Positions 11,801 to 22,399 of a DNA stretch of 64,000 nt are shown here, piece by piece. The notes below the pieces were generated by a model. That model was not told the origin of the DNA, made no database searches, and saw only the letters and a list, made by a program, of their open reading frames with translations. The position numbers and the translations under genes are program-made. This DNA comes from Nemopilema nomurai (lineage: Eukaryota; Cnidaria; Scyphozoa; Rhizostomeae; Rhizostomatidae): positions 1,859,905 to 1,923,904 of the forward strand of contig ML133387.1 of the NCBI GenBank assembly GCA_003864495.1, given 5' to 3'. Numbering within the stretch: the stretch's first letter is position 1; every line of letters starts with the position of its first letter.

Positions 11801-14800
11801 TTGACGTGGCAACAGGGGTCTAACTAATCTTGGTCGCAATTACCTTGGAGAACAAGCACATCCACCCTGTGCATTCACGGTTTCTAGGTTTTCCAAGAAA
11901 TTCGAAATGGTCTTCTCTTGTAATAAAATGTCGAAGTACAGTTGCTTATTCCAATTAAAAGCCTCCCCTCTCAAACAGTAAATACCCTGAGGTATACCAC
12001 TACATTGTTTGTTCCTAACGCCTCAACAATGGCATTAACAAAAATGTTTCATTTCAGTTATACCCTCAAGAAAAAAAAGCAAACGACTTTTCAGTGGAGG
12101 ATAGAAAAAGACGCAATCGCAGCGAAAAGTTTAGACAGACAGGTGAGGCATCAGAGGGTCAAATTCCTTTATCTCGCTTGAATCAAAACGTATATATATA
12201 TCTACCTTTCTGCGCTTATATTCCAAAAAATTGTTGTCGACTTCAGGACCATAATAAAAAGCAGGTCGATCTTCCAACTCACAGAAATCTGTGGTCGAGT
12301 TCATGGGGCAAAACTACAAATGATGATAATAAAGTGGAGAGTGCGGGAAAAAAACTCTAGAACTCAGGACCCTGAATTTCTACATCAGTGCTCTACCAAC
12401 TGAGCAAATTATGATAGATGATAATTGCTTCAAAATTTGAACGCAATTCTAAAAAATATGATAAACAATCCTGAAGCTAGGACTTGTAAGAAATCCTGTT
12501 GCCAATGACACTTTCACCTCAAACAGTATATAGTGTATTTGAAACTTAATAAACGCCACATAGAATATTTCATCAGCATTATGCTTGCTTGCTAGTAGCT
12601 TAAAGCTTAACAGTCACTTGGTTGCTAAATACATCAAAGGAGAGGCCTGTTGGGCGTTCGTTATTCAGTCCTAGAAAAAGCATGAACAACGCAATAATTC
12701 CGAGCCATTCCTCATCAATCAAACTTACGCATTAAAAACATGACCAACATGCAAAATCTTTGGAGCACGTATAAATCTGGAGAATGATGCCACAAAGTAC
12801 CTGATTTTTGAGCAAGCATTCATCACCAGCAAAGATACCAAACTTCTTCAACTCTGAACTTAAGATGTACGGCGTTGGGATGACATCGGCTAATATTTCT
12901 TGTTGCGTATTGTGACTGGAATGGTCTGTTGATAGACAAAATTACTCAAACTAAAATGTCTTTAGTTCGTTAAATCCATTTCCATAATTCGCTTAGGTAT
13001 TCAAACGAAACAGTTCGAAATCACTTCAATAAGTTGCATTTTTGCACACATTCGGTAGAAATTTTCTTGCACTTAAAACTATACCTTCTGATTCATGATG
13101 GTACTGCCAAAAGGCTGCCAAGAATGGTATCTTCTTTATCCTTGTGATATCAAGGTATCTTGACAGTACTACAACGAAATATAGAATGCTAATAAAATAA
13201 GTACAGCTGCAATTGATGCAGATTATTTCAAACTTACATCAGAACAACGCTATTAGAATTCTTTCGAACTTCAGTTTGATACAGAAAGTGCAGTCTTCAC
13301 TATAAAATGCTATCACGCTACGATTACTGCGCTGCCCAATTTACGCAACTTGGTAACAACATATCCTTGCAAACTTACTCTTTGAATTCCCAGAATTCGC
13401 CAAATCAACTGAGCCAAATCTTAATCGCATATTTCCAACGTCTCTGCCACTACTTGTGAAGTATTCAACACTTCTATCAAACGCATGCATGTACTTATAT
13501 GAATCAGGGTTTTTCGCTGAGTAGAAGCAGACAATGATAGGTCCTTCGTTGTGCCTTGACGTCATAATACTCGCTTTAAAGTCATCCTGAAAATTAACAG
13601 AGCTTTTAAGACCATAGAAGTATTCAAAATTTACTGCAAACATAACAGCTTTGAAAATATATTTAGTTTTGTTTAAACCAGGCAACTAGCTTCGTTTGAA
13701 CCAAACAAATCGCTTCATTGAAATTAAACAGCTTGTTTTGTTTGAACCAAACAAATAGTAGACGATAAAGCTGGAAAAACAGTATTCGCTTCAACGGGGT
13801 CCTCCTAGCAGACATTTCACAGACATTGCCAACAAGATCTGAAAACACCCCCACAACTCTAACAACTACTTCTCTCCAATCCAATGAAATATTTCTATAA
13901 CACAGTTATTTTATCATTAGTTGATAAGTCATCAAAAACAAGGAATACATATTATAACATTATGATGTATAACAGTAAGCAACAAGTAATTATAGCCAAA
14001 CAGGTAAAAAGTCGAGAAAAGGTAAAAAGTGCCAATGGGTCACACTCACAAATGACAGACTCTGAGCTTTCGTTCTTATTTTGATAGCATGAAGCAGGAC
14101 TGCCTCTTTGCTCAAAGAATACAGTCCTTCCAGCATTTGCTTCAGGTCTGGTGTCAGCTTTGGCTCTGGATATAGAAAGAAAAGAGCACTTTTCCAATAT
14201 GGGATGAAATCATTTGTTTTGCAAAAATCAGATTTGCATTGATAGAAATCAAAGCTCATCAAGAAGGACAAAACAATCCACATCAATAAATTTAAGATTA
14301 TGCTCAGAAGTCTCAGAAGGCTGAGCCGAATGAATGTTTTAAATTTTATATTGTAAATATAATACGAAAACTATCAGCATATAAAACATTTTTTAAGAAT
14401 ATATGTGCTTGACGACCATTAAATGAAATTGATGACAATCTAACAGCTTGCATTGGTTTAGAGTTTATTACACAGGAAAGAAGCTAAGAAACTTGTTGAA
14501 GAAAGCCAGACTTACTCTTTCGGTGAAAGATAAATGCTGTGGGGTATGCTTGTATATTGAACTTTTCTTGGAAAACTCTATTAATGAAAGTTTATTCACT
14601 GAAATGATTATCAAGCTATGTCAAATCCATAAATGTACATGATAATTAATTGATAATATGATGATTCGCCAAATAGAGACTTCTTTCTCAAAAGAGCTAA
14701 TCTACATGTCTTATATTGATAGAAATATGAATTGGATATATTAGATATGAAAAAGGATATGAAATGTGAAATGAAGTTTCATGAATAATTAGGCTGATAC

Positions 14801-17800
14801 AAAATGTTTAATTTTCTTAAAAATTGCCGCATTGATATACTCTACGCTTTATCAGTATAAATTTTACATTTTAAAGCAGTGGCAAAGTGAAAAACTGTCA
14901 ATTCATAGGTCAGCATCAAAATAGAAACTCGCCTTTCCTGCTCACTGCCTGAAGGTACAATCATTACTCTGCAATTTGAACATTCTTTTCTAATCTATAG
15001 AATTGAAAAAGTTTTTGTCACTTACCAATTCTATACAATCATAAAGAAACATGCAAGTATATGGACTTTCTGGCTTGAGTCAAACAACTACATGTATAAG
15101 TCAAAACAACATTAACATCAAGTTACAAATGACATGACAAATAATTCATGTAGCAACAAGATTTGATGAAAATGGTGTCCTCTTTGCCATACATTCAACA
15201 CAGATTATATGAAGGTGGCCAAGGAATTAAAAGTTGCAAATAAGCAGTGAAGTCCCTGAATTTTTTGGAGGCATTCAAGTGTAACCAGTTCCCAGTTTGA
15301 ACAGGAGTCATGGCATTTCATATTGCCATTAAAGAATCATTTTACAGACACATAACTCATTGCTCTTCCTTTCAAATAATAAAAAGATTATCATACCTCT
15401 AAAAGCTGTGGCTCTATAACCTGGAAATAGTTTATACCAGGAAGTATCACAATGAAAATGCTGGTATCTGCATCTTCTTTGAAAATTTGTTCCATTTCAA
15501 TGCTGCTTATTGTTTCCAAGTGGGCTTTGTGGTGCTTTACCTACAATGTTGAAGAAACGAAGTGGTTTTACAGGGGCACTTTCTTATAAGATACTAAATT
15601 GAGAAGATAGCTTTTAATGAATGTTTCATCTTGTTCATGTCATCTTGAAGGGTTGTTATTTTACGAGCAGAAAACTCAGAGTGTCAGAAAAGATTTGTAT
15701 CTACTTTTACTAATAACTCAATAAATGAAACTAAACTACATGCTTAAATATGATAGACAGGGGATGTAACAAGACATCACAAAGAGAAATGTGAGTGCGG
15801 CCAGAGAAGGGAGATGAACAATTTGATAGTCATCAGATAGACAAATGCTGGAAATGGATATTGATGGTGTGTGCTGAATGGATGAGAAATGAAAAAGTAG
15901 CCTTTGTGAAGTAGGCATGCATTAAAAAATAAATAAGCCACTGAATACTCTTTTAAAATATAACTGGTCTCAGATTATAGCATTTAACAAGTGACACAAA
16001 CCACTTCCTTGATCCACTTCTTCAAAGACATAGTATGTTCATAGTCCAAAGGTGATGCAGCACCAGTGTAACAGCGCAAGGCCTCGTTGGTTGCAGGGAG
16101 TGAAATACGAGATGATTGATATTCCTTATGGAAAAAAATTGTACTTGATGACCATTTGATATAAGACAGATGCACATTGCTAAAATCTTAGAGCTGTGTA
16201 TTCATCCAAAAGCAAGTTATCAAAACCTGAATAAAGTGAGACCCAACACCTCACTTTTATCAACAAAGTTTATGCTATCTAGGTATACAAATATATATGG
16301 CCTTTGGTAGTACATTTCAAGACTAACTTTACTTTTTACAAAAAATTACAGAAGCAACAATTAACTGCATATTAAATTTAAATTTATTTTCGTATGTTAT
16401 CCAATTCTGTGTTGTAAGAACTGCAAACATTGGTCAAATGTGAAAAACTATTTTTTCATATGTAGAGGTGATCTCTGGAGAAGTGGAGAATGGAAATGCT
16501 CATATTGCAGGATACTAGAGAGAAAAACAAACATACCAAAAATATGAAAGAAGACTCAAATAATTGGCAATTGAGAGCAATGAATTTACCTTATTTATAT
16601 AGAGCTTGCCAAATAACCAGTGTTTGAGATTTCTTTGCTTCTGCAGATTAGAAACCTTTCGTTCAAATGATGAGACATTTTTCTTCCCCTTCAGTCTCTT
16701 TGACTTTGAGCTTTGAGTACTTTCATCTAAAAGTTTAAAAAATCACTTTTGCAGAGGGGGAAATAAAAACATTGCAATTCATTGCTCTTCTCTTTAGCAA
16801 TCAAACAAGCTGATGCTAGTTGATATAATCATCGACAAATATGCCATCCCTTCTTTCTACAATTATCAATCTTTATGATACAAGAATTACTGAAATTTAT
16901 CTGTAGTTAGATATAAGAATAAAGATGGTGACCGGGAATTAATTTCACTGATGACTAAAAGATGGCTGACTTTCTTTATCCTATTATGTATATCTATCCT
17001 GGTAAGTGTAATCAAATCACTTTACAGCTTTGGCAGTTTGATTTCAATTTAATTTGCAGCTGCAATGAATGTCTATTTGATTGTGATGTAGAAATTGCAA
17101 AGAGGGTAAATCAAGTGAACTGATAACCTTACAACTTATCTATTGATTCGGATGAATGCACTGAGCAATCTTTTGAATGGTCATTGTTACTAACAAGAAT
17201 TTAGTCACAGCCAGATTTTATCTTTGGAAAAGAATCAGAAATTTCAAGATACCATGTAACTTATGCAAAAAGAGGATGCAAGAAGGTTGATCCCATTGTC
17301 TATTCAGAACAAAATGCTCTAGTTTCTGTATAGATGTCTCCTGTAAAAGTCCTGAAATAAAAGTTTAGAAGGATTGTTAGTGATGTAAAGTCTTTCAGCT
17401 CTGGACTTTAACCATAAAATTGTATGCAAATATTCTACTAAACAAGGGCTATAAATGTAGTGATGCACAGCAGTCGGGAATTTAAAAAAAGCTTGTGGTT
17501 TAAATCCATGACCCATCGTCGAAATTTAGGAGCAATGACATATGATGCAATTTGCCAAGCCGCATTTTGGTGCATTTATTTGAATTTGAATGCAAACACT
17601 CATGGTTATAAAAATCTGCAAATGCTTTGAATGCAGCACCGGCTGTGCCTTTGAATAATTGCAGGAAATTGCATTTTACATTTTGAGATAGATGGTTTCA
17701 GAGGACTAGAATCAGATGATTGCATACAACAAAGATCAAGTTCGAGCTGACGCACTCACCAGCTTTTTCATTTTCAACAAGAGAGATAACTAGCACAGCC

Positions 17801-17880
17801 TGCAAGAATATGCCTAGAATAAACAGTGCAAAAACATCACAGTTTTTAACTGTTTGAGGATGAGTTCCTGATGAAATCAT
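5818..17880 (-). CDS. TXNDC16: TXNDC16-like ER thioredoxin-repeat protein
   Basis: Twenty exons on the minus strand: 17880-17760, 17351-17253, 16726-16537, 16179-16002, 15540-15397, 14577-14516, 14254-14050, 13586-13379, 13168-13085, 12925-12801, 11590-11438, 10837-10753, 10321-10140, 9559-9473, 9315-9097, 8580-8462, 8075-7944, about 7403-7300, 6986-6866 and 6041-5818. Together they give about 945 residues. Exon 1 supplies a hydrophobic signal peptide (VFALFILGIFLQAVLVISL). Serial thioredoxin-fold segments follow: exons 4-5, exons 8-9 (GPIIVCFYSAKNP ... KIPFLAAFW) and exons 12-13 (VIFIMADCGFCEIMMPKF ... VTGYPTLALF, with the cis-Pro). The order and spacing match vertebrate TXNDC16, an ER-lumen protein. 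All junctions keep phase except exon 17 to 18, where one base is unaccounted for. The exon 18 start and the exact exon 15 donor are less certain than the rest. Confidence 0.83.
11269..11380. repeat. Short direct duplication (58-bp period) in a TXNDC16 intron
   Basis: The phrase agtaatgtct, followed by attagttagaaa and atttaaatacata, occurs twice, starting at 11269 and 11327 with a few mismatches. It is a simple local tandem duplication just downstream of exon 11 in the gene's direction. Confidence 0.75.
12315..12410 (-). repeat. tRNA-derived SINE-like element
   Basis: Read on the minus strand, gctcagttggtagagc (12405-12390) is a near-perfect tRNA D-arm / Pol III A-box. It is followed by an anticodon-arm-like hairpin and a degenerate T-arm region around gtcctgagttc. 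The 3' half has lost the B-box GGTTCGAATCC and ends in a T/A-rich tail with ttattatcatcat. It sits in the intron between TXNDC16 exons 10 and 11. This looks like a decayed tRNA-derived retroposon; a working tRNA is unlikely because acceptor and T stems do not close. Confidence 0.55.
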
Positions 17881-18121
17881 TGCTCATGTTATCCGAAGAT
17901 TCAAACGCGCGCCATCTCGTTACGATGTAAACAAAAAAAATTCCAGCTAGCCCCACTGCGGAGGCAATGGCCTGATCTCGAGAAAGAGGCTGCATGTACA
18001 GCATGTTGTGATGAATCAGCACTTTTTGTCACGTGCCTTGGCAGGATAATTCTGAATTTGTTGTGCCATATTTTAAACCTGGGTCTCTTATCAATTTCCA
18101 ACCGTAGACCAAGCAGCAAAT
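17881..18121. promoter_or_regulatory. Putative bidirectional promoter, TXNDC16 / HD oxygenase
   Basis: Only 241 bp separate the start codons of the two divergent genes, so both 5' UTRs and core promoters must lie here unless either has an unseen upstream non-coding exon. The interval is locally richer in G+C than its surroundings and contains CpG-bearing stretches around 17905-17980. No TATA box is evident in a convincing position. Confidence 0.6.
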
Positions 18122-18700
18122 ATGAGTACTGAGAAAGCAGCAGCGATCACAAAAGAAATTTTCGATCTCTATAGAAATCACGGTTCCAACAATTACCTTG
18201 GTGAAGATGTAACACAAGCAGAACACATGATCCAGTGTGCCATGCTGGCTGAGCGGGAAGGCTATGGTCAGGATGTCATATTGGGTGCCCTTTTTCACGA
18301 TATAGGTCACCTTATCGGGCTCAACAAACAACTCGAGGCAATGGCCAAAGGCATTGGAACAAAACGTCACGACATGATTGGCGCTGAATACTTGTCCAAG
18401 CTGGGATTTCCTGAAAGCCTTTGCCAGTTGGTGAGACACCATGTTAATGCCAAAAGGTATCTTGTGCACCGGAGGGAGGGCTACCATGACCAACTATCAA
18501 AGGCATCAAAGACAACTCTGATTCACCAAGGAGGTCCCATGACTGAAGAAGAAGCAGTAGAGTTTGAGAAACTGCAGAACTTCAAAGCTATCATACACCT
18601 TCGGGAATGGGACGATCTTGGAAAAGTCGAGGGGAGCGATATTGATAAATTGGAGAAGTATGAAGAAATGTGCAAGCAGCTTCTTGTAGATTGTCTCTAG
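18122..18700 (+). CDS. PhnZ-type HD-domain mixed-valent di-iron oxygenase (predicted)
   Basis: A single uninterrupted exon encodes 192 residues. The sequence Y25-L-G-E28 ... AEH35 ... LFH59-D60-IGH63 ... H83 ... RHH107 ... K111 ... LR161-EWD164 reproduces the arrangement in PhnZ, the bacterial HD oxygenase that cleaves 2-amino-1-hydroxyethylphosphonate to glycine and phosphate. There, as I recall the published structures, Y24/E27 form a gate, H34, H58, D59, H80, H104 and D161 bind the two irons, and H62, K108 and R158 contact substrate. Every one has a counterpart here at an offset of +1 or +3. The length also fits. TXNDC16 starts 241 bp upstream on the other strand. The substrate is inferred; another hydroxylated phosphonate or a related diol is possible. 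The lack of introns among intron-rich neighbours suggests a retrocopy or an old horizontal gain. Confidence 0.85.
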   Translation: MSTEKAAAITKEIFDLYRNHGSNNYLGEDVTQAEHMIQCAMLAEREGYGQDVILGALFHDIGHLIGLNKQLEAMAKGIGTKRHDMIGAEYLSKLGFPESLCQLVRHHVNAKRYLVHRREGYHDQLSKASKTTLIHQGGPMTEEEAVEFEKLQNFKAIIHLREWDDLGKVEGSDIDKLEKYEEMCKQLLVDCL

Positions 18701-18826
18701 CAGATAAATATAATTTTAGCAAGATAGTAATTATAGAAATTTCTCATATTTCCTAATTCCCATATATTTTAAAGAATTGATGGCATTTTTATATTGGGAC
18801 AGAATAAGAAATGTATAAAAATTTGT

Positions 18827-18832
18827 AATAAA
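18827..18832 (+). terminator. Poly(A) signal AATAAA of the HD oxygenase gene
   Basis: Canonical signal 127 bp after the stop codon. It is followed by AT-rich sequence and no further coding sequence. Confidence 0.65.
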
Positions 18833-20022
18833 ATGAATCAAACTCCCAATTTCATAAATAAATTTTTCAACTTCATTTTAAGGACATTATTTTTTTCTGA
18901 TTTTAAAATGTAATTTTTTCAAATTTTGTAATAGTATAAAACATGAATTAGAAATATCTGATGTCCTCCTGCTAAAACATTTGTAAAATCCATCATCTAT
19001 GCCTTTTTCCATTCTCTGAATTGAAGATAAGTCATATTCTGTTTTGGTGGCCTATTCTAAACTTGGCTTTTTCAAGACCATATTGAAATGATTCAGCTTT
19101 TTAAACTGATTTTTTTGCCAAATGACATCAACCTAATGTCAAGAGCAAATAAATTGATTTTTCAGGGGCAAGAATACCTGTTACTTTCAGACCATGTATT
19201 CTTGCTTGCCTCTATTTAAGTTGCTCCCGGGAATTGGACAAAATGTTATGTTAAAGGTTTTTAGCCAGGTTTTTGCAGGTGGAAGTAAAAAGGCAGGAAA
19301 GAATGCAACTAACAATGTAACTCCAAGGTTATTATTTGGCTAAACAAACCACAAAGCTAACAGTCTGCAATAAATGGCAAAAATTGAAAAAACATAATTA
19401 GTGAACTCTTGCAGAAAAGCTCATGTGATTTAAACATCTGCACAACAAAATCTTCACTTCTTTGGTAAAAAACTACTATAGGTAATGAAGTTATGAGAAA
19501 AAGTAAACAATATGGACCTAAACAATGACTTGACTATAACCTAGCTAAATACTTTTAACATATTTGATATGTTTATTATTGACTACTGCTTTGCAAAACT
19601 ACTACTACTGTAAATACCCTTTGCACATAAGCTGCACCCCAAGTTTGAGGCCTACAAATTCAGAAAAAATGTTTTGTCTTACACTTTATATCATTGAAAA
19701 TATACTTTTGAAAATCAATGGAACTCTTCTTGACCTTCAGATTGTCAGTTCATCCAATTCAAATTGATCTAGTGTCATTCTCTCATCTTTATCACCATCA
19801 TTATCTTTTGCTTCTTCCATATTTAACCCCTGATTTTATAATTGAATAACAAGGGATTTTTTTGTTACTTACAAGAATAGCAAGCCTTGTTTTCAGGTAT
19901 GAGAACTGAAGATGATCACTCGGTTGTGGGGAAAAATGGGGTAAAAATGTGCAGGTTATAGGCGGGTTTTTACGGTGTTGCTCAAGAGCCACAACACAAA
20001 TGTTTGTTCTCCACAAAGGCTT
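18833..20022. other. Intergenic stretch between convergent genes
   Basis: AT-rich, with no coding signal beyond short chance frames. It should contain the TMEM38 3' UTR: a minus-strand AATAAA is present at about 19571-19576. Confidence 0.5.
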
Positions 20023-22399
20023 TCAGTCCATCTTTGATTTCTTGACTTTTGAAAATATCTCTGAGGGCAATGTCAGAAAAAGCTGACAAGATGCATTCTC
20101 GATGTAAATGTAAGGGTCTTTAGCACCCAGTAAAGAAAATGAAAGCTGCATGCACACCATAAAAATGAGAATTGAAACCACAAGTGCTTCTCTTGTTAGT
20201 GGAACATCTACAAAATGTGTGCTTTGGTTCCATAACAGGGCACTTATGATCAGGGAAGACTTGGTAGCGCTGAGGAAACAAAGATATGTTTATATGAATA
20301 GTACTCCTTTCACACTAAATAATGTGAGGACTGATTTAACTAACAAAAATATAGAGCTCTTTGGATAGAATTTGATTTTTAAAAGCTGTCAATCTCTTAC
20401 AAATTTAGTTGCTTTGATGCAATTCAAATCTACAAATTTTGATCTAAATAATAAGCATCTATGAATTGAATCTGCAGGCTAAGAAATTTTAATAAAAATG
20501 AAAGCTGCGATATCTACCAAAAATAAATGGAAAGGTGTATTCATAATCATGATGACAAATGAATAATTTTTTTCATGTATATACAAACAGTCAATTAATT
20601 CTGCCAGATGACAGGGTAGCATAAAAGCAAAAATGTGTGCAGCTTACAAGTGTGGAGCAAGAAGCTCAAAAGATGAAACCATTCCTCCTCGAACAAAGTG
20701 ATCAAGAGGCTTCATAAGAAACTTTGCACCACTGCCTGTTTAAAATGAAAGAGAAAGGTTAACAAACAGATAATTATTTTTCATATTCATAATTATAATT
20801 TTGCTCACAACAGCAAAGAATATTAAAATGAAATAATTTATCATATATGATAAGTTCTCAAACTGCATTATTTTAGGATGTTTTCCAATTGGGATAAAAA
20901 CCAAATACCATAATAAAGCAATTGCACCATTTGAATTTGTATTATGATATACTCACCTCTTATTGCACCGTTTATAATAATAATCAAAGGTGATGAAGGA
21001 TGCAAAGAGGTAGCCACTGCAACTCCACTTATTATCATACGTAGTCTATGCAACTCTTTGAGTGCAATCAGTGGAGCCTTCAAGAAAAACATTGTCATTT
21101 TAACAAGTTTAAAGGTGTTCTATGAGATGAGAGCAAACCCATAATTTATGTATAACAAAGAGTTTGATAAGCAAGTGTAGATGATAACATGTAAATATTG
21201 ATAAAATTAATTAGATGTATAGTGATAAGATTAATCATTTCTTTATGAGTATTATCTTCTTCTTTCACCCTTAACAACCCACTTTTGCTGTGGGTTGGAC
21301 GGCATCATAGCACTTTTAACACATTTTCTCCATACAACTCTGTCATCTGGGTTAGCATCTGTCAGGTTCCAGGCCTTTATTTCATTTCTATATACATATG
21401 CATATGAAAAGCATTAAAATTCTTGCATTTTGTTTATGTATGAGGATTACCTTCCAGCTAACAGGCCAGTTTTCTTAATATTTGCATCAAACCACAAAGA
21501 TGCATTTTTATACAAATTAATGTATTGACAAGATAGTAAAGGAAGTAGAAGTGGTTATAAACAAAAGAGTAAAATAAGGATCTAGAGATCCTTTGCAAGA
21601 CAAAGAGCAAGGGTATACCCTGAAAACATTAAGTTGCAATGCTTCCCAAAAGAGGTCTGCTGGGCTGAAGAAAACCAAATACCTAAAGAAAAGAAAGCAC
21701 AGAACTTATTTTACAAAATCTCAGGTCACTTCACTTTCAAGTAACTATCAATACCAGATTCATTATCATAAATACCACCAGCAATGAGAAGATAATGATA
21801 AACTGGCAATCACATAAAAGGTTAGCTAATAGTAGGTTGGAATCAAATGAAAAGATTTACCAAGCTACTGTTCCGAGAATCAGAAGTTTTTCATTCTTCA
21901 ATGCTGCAAGGATTGGCTGACTAAGCAGAAAATTCTGAATGATTGTCCCACCATAGGATGAAGCAACACTTACAAACCAACTGGTTAAAGGATGATGTTC
22001 AGCAAATTCCTTGGAACCTTAAAAGACAAGCTCAGGAATCACACAGGTAGTCAATCCTCGAAACAGGCATATACCGCACCAAGATTTGACAAGCCAAACA
22101 CAAGTAATCCTAGCAATAGTACTGTAAAGGGGCTAGAAGCCGTCAAAAAGAATCTATGAAAATGTGTACTTTTTACATTAATATATAAGCTTAGTCTCAG
22201 TCTGATCATAAGGTTGTGGGGCATTGCCAGATAATGTATTCATACCATCTCTGGCCCTCAGAGCGGCCGCCACGAGGATGCAATGTACACCCAGGAACAA
22301 TGGATAAATCGGTACATTTTCCACGTAGCTCCCAAATGAATGCACATCAGAGGTATGTTTGATGAAATTTTGAAATGCCCCTTTGACATCGAAGTCCAT
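20023..22399 (-). CDS. TMEM38: TRIC-family trimeric intracellular cation channel
   Basis: Six exons join in phase: 22399-22246, 22017-21861, 21682-21619, 21077-20957, 20735-20648 and 20269-20023. They give 276 residues, close to the 290-300 of vertebrate TRIC-A/B. Diagnostic segments run in family order: LTSWFVSVASSYGGTIIQNFLL, WYLVFFSPADLFW, APLIALKELHRLRMIISGV, ALLWNQSTHFVD, and a C-terminal basic tail KVKKSKMD. TRIC proteins are homotrimeric K+ channels of the ER/SR that balance charge during Ca2+ release. The KEVxRxxK lipid-binding motif of the family reads KELHRLRM here, so the last lysine is missing. A and B paralogues cannot be told apart from this sequence alone. The gene converges on the HD oxygenase and diverges from the PAIP1-like gene. 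Confidence 0.93.
21252..21392 (-). mobile_element. Retrotransposon tail relic in a TMEM38 intron
   Basis: The minus strand encodes a short open stretch with NEIKAWNLTDANPDDRVVWR and then a basic stretch before a stop. The pattern ...W.L...NP.DR..WR..V..A... is typical of the extreme C-terminus of cnidarian and other invertebrate LINE polyproteins. Only the tail is present, as expected of a 5'-truncated LINE insertion between exons 3 and 4. Confidence 0.55.

Noticed and set aside
12315..12410. A functional tRNA gene
   Set aside because: The D-arm is excellent, but the T-arm and acceptor stem do not close and the B-box is degraded, so a SINE or pseudo-tRNA fits better.
16439..16516. Candidate small exon on the minus strand in the third TXNDC16 intron
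   Set aside because: It has no GT donor before the stop; extending exon 3 to 16537 with donor gtatgt restores phase to exon 4 without it.
18029..18493. 154-codon minus ORF antisense to the HD oxygenase
   Set aside because: The plus frame has the full set of catalytic residues; the antisense frame has no recognisable signature.
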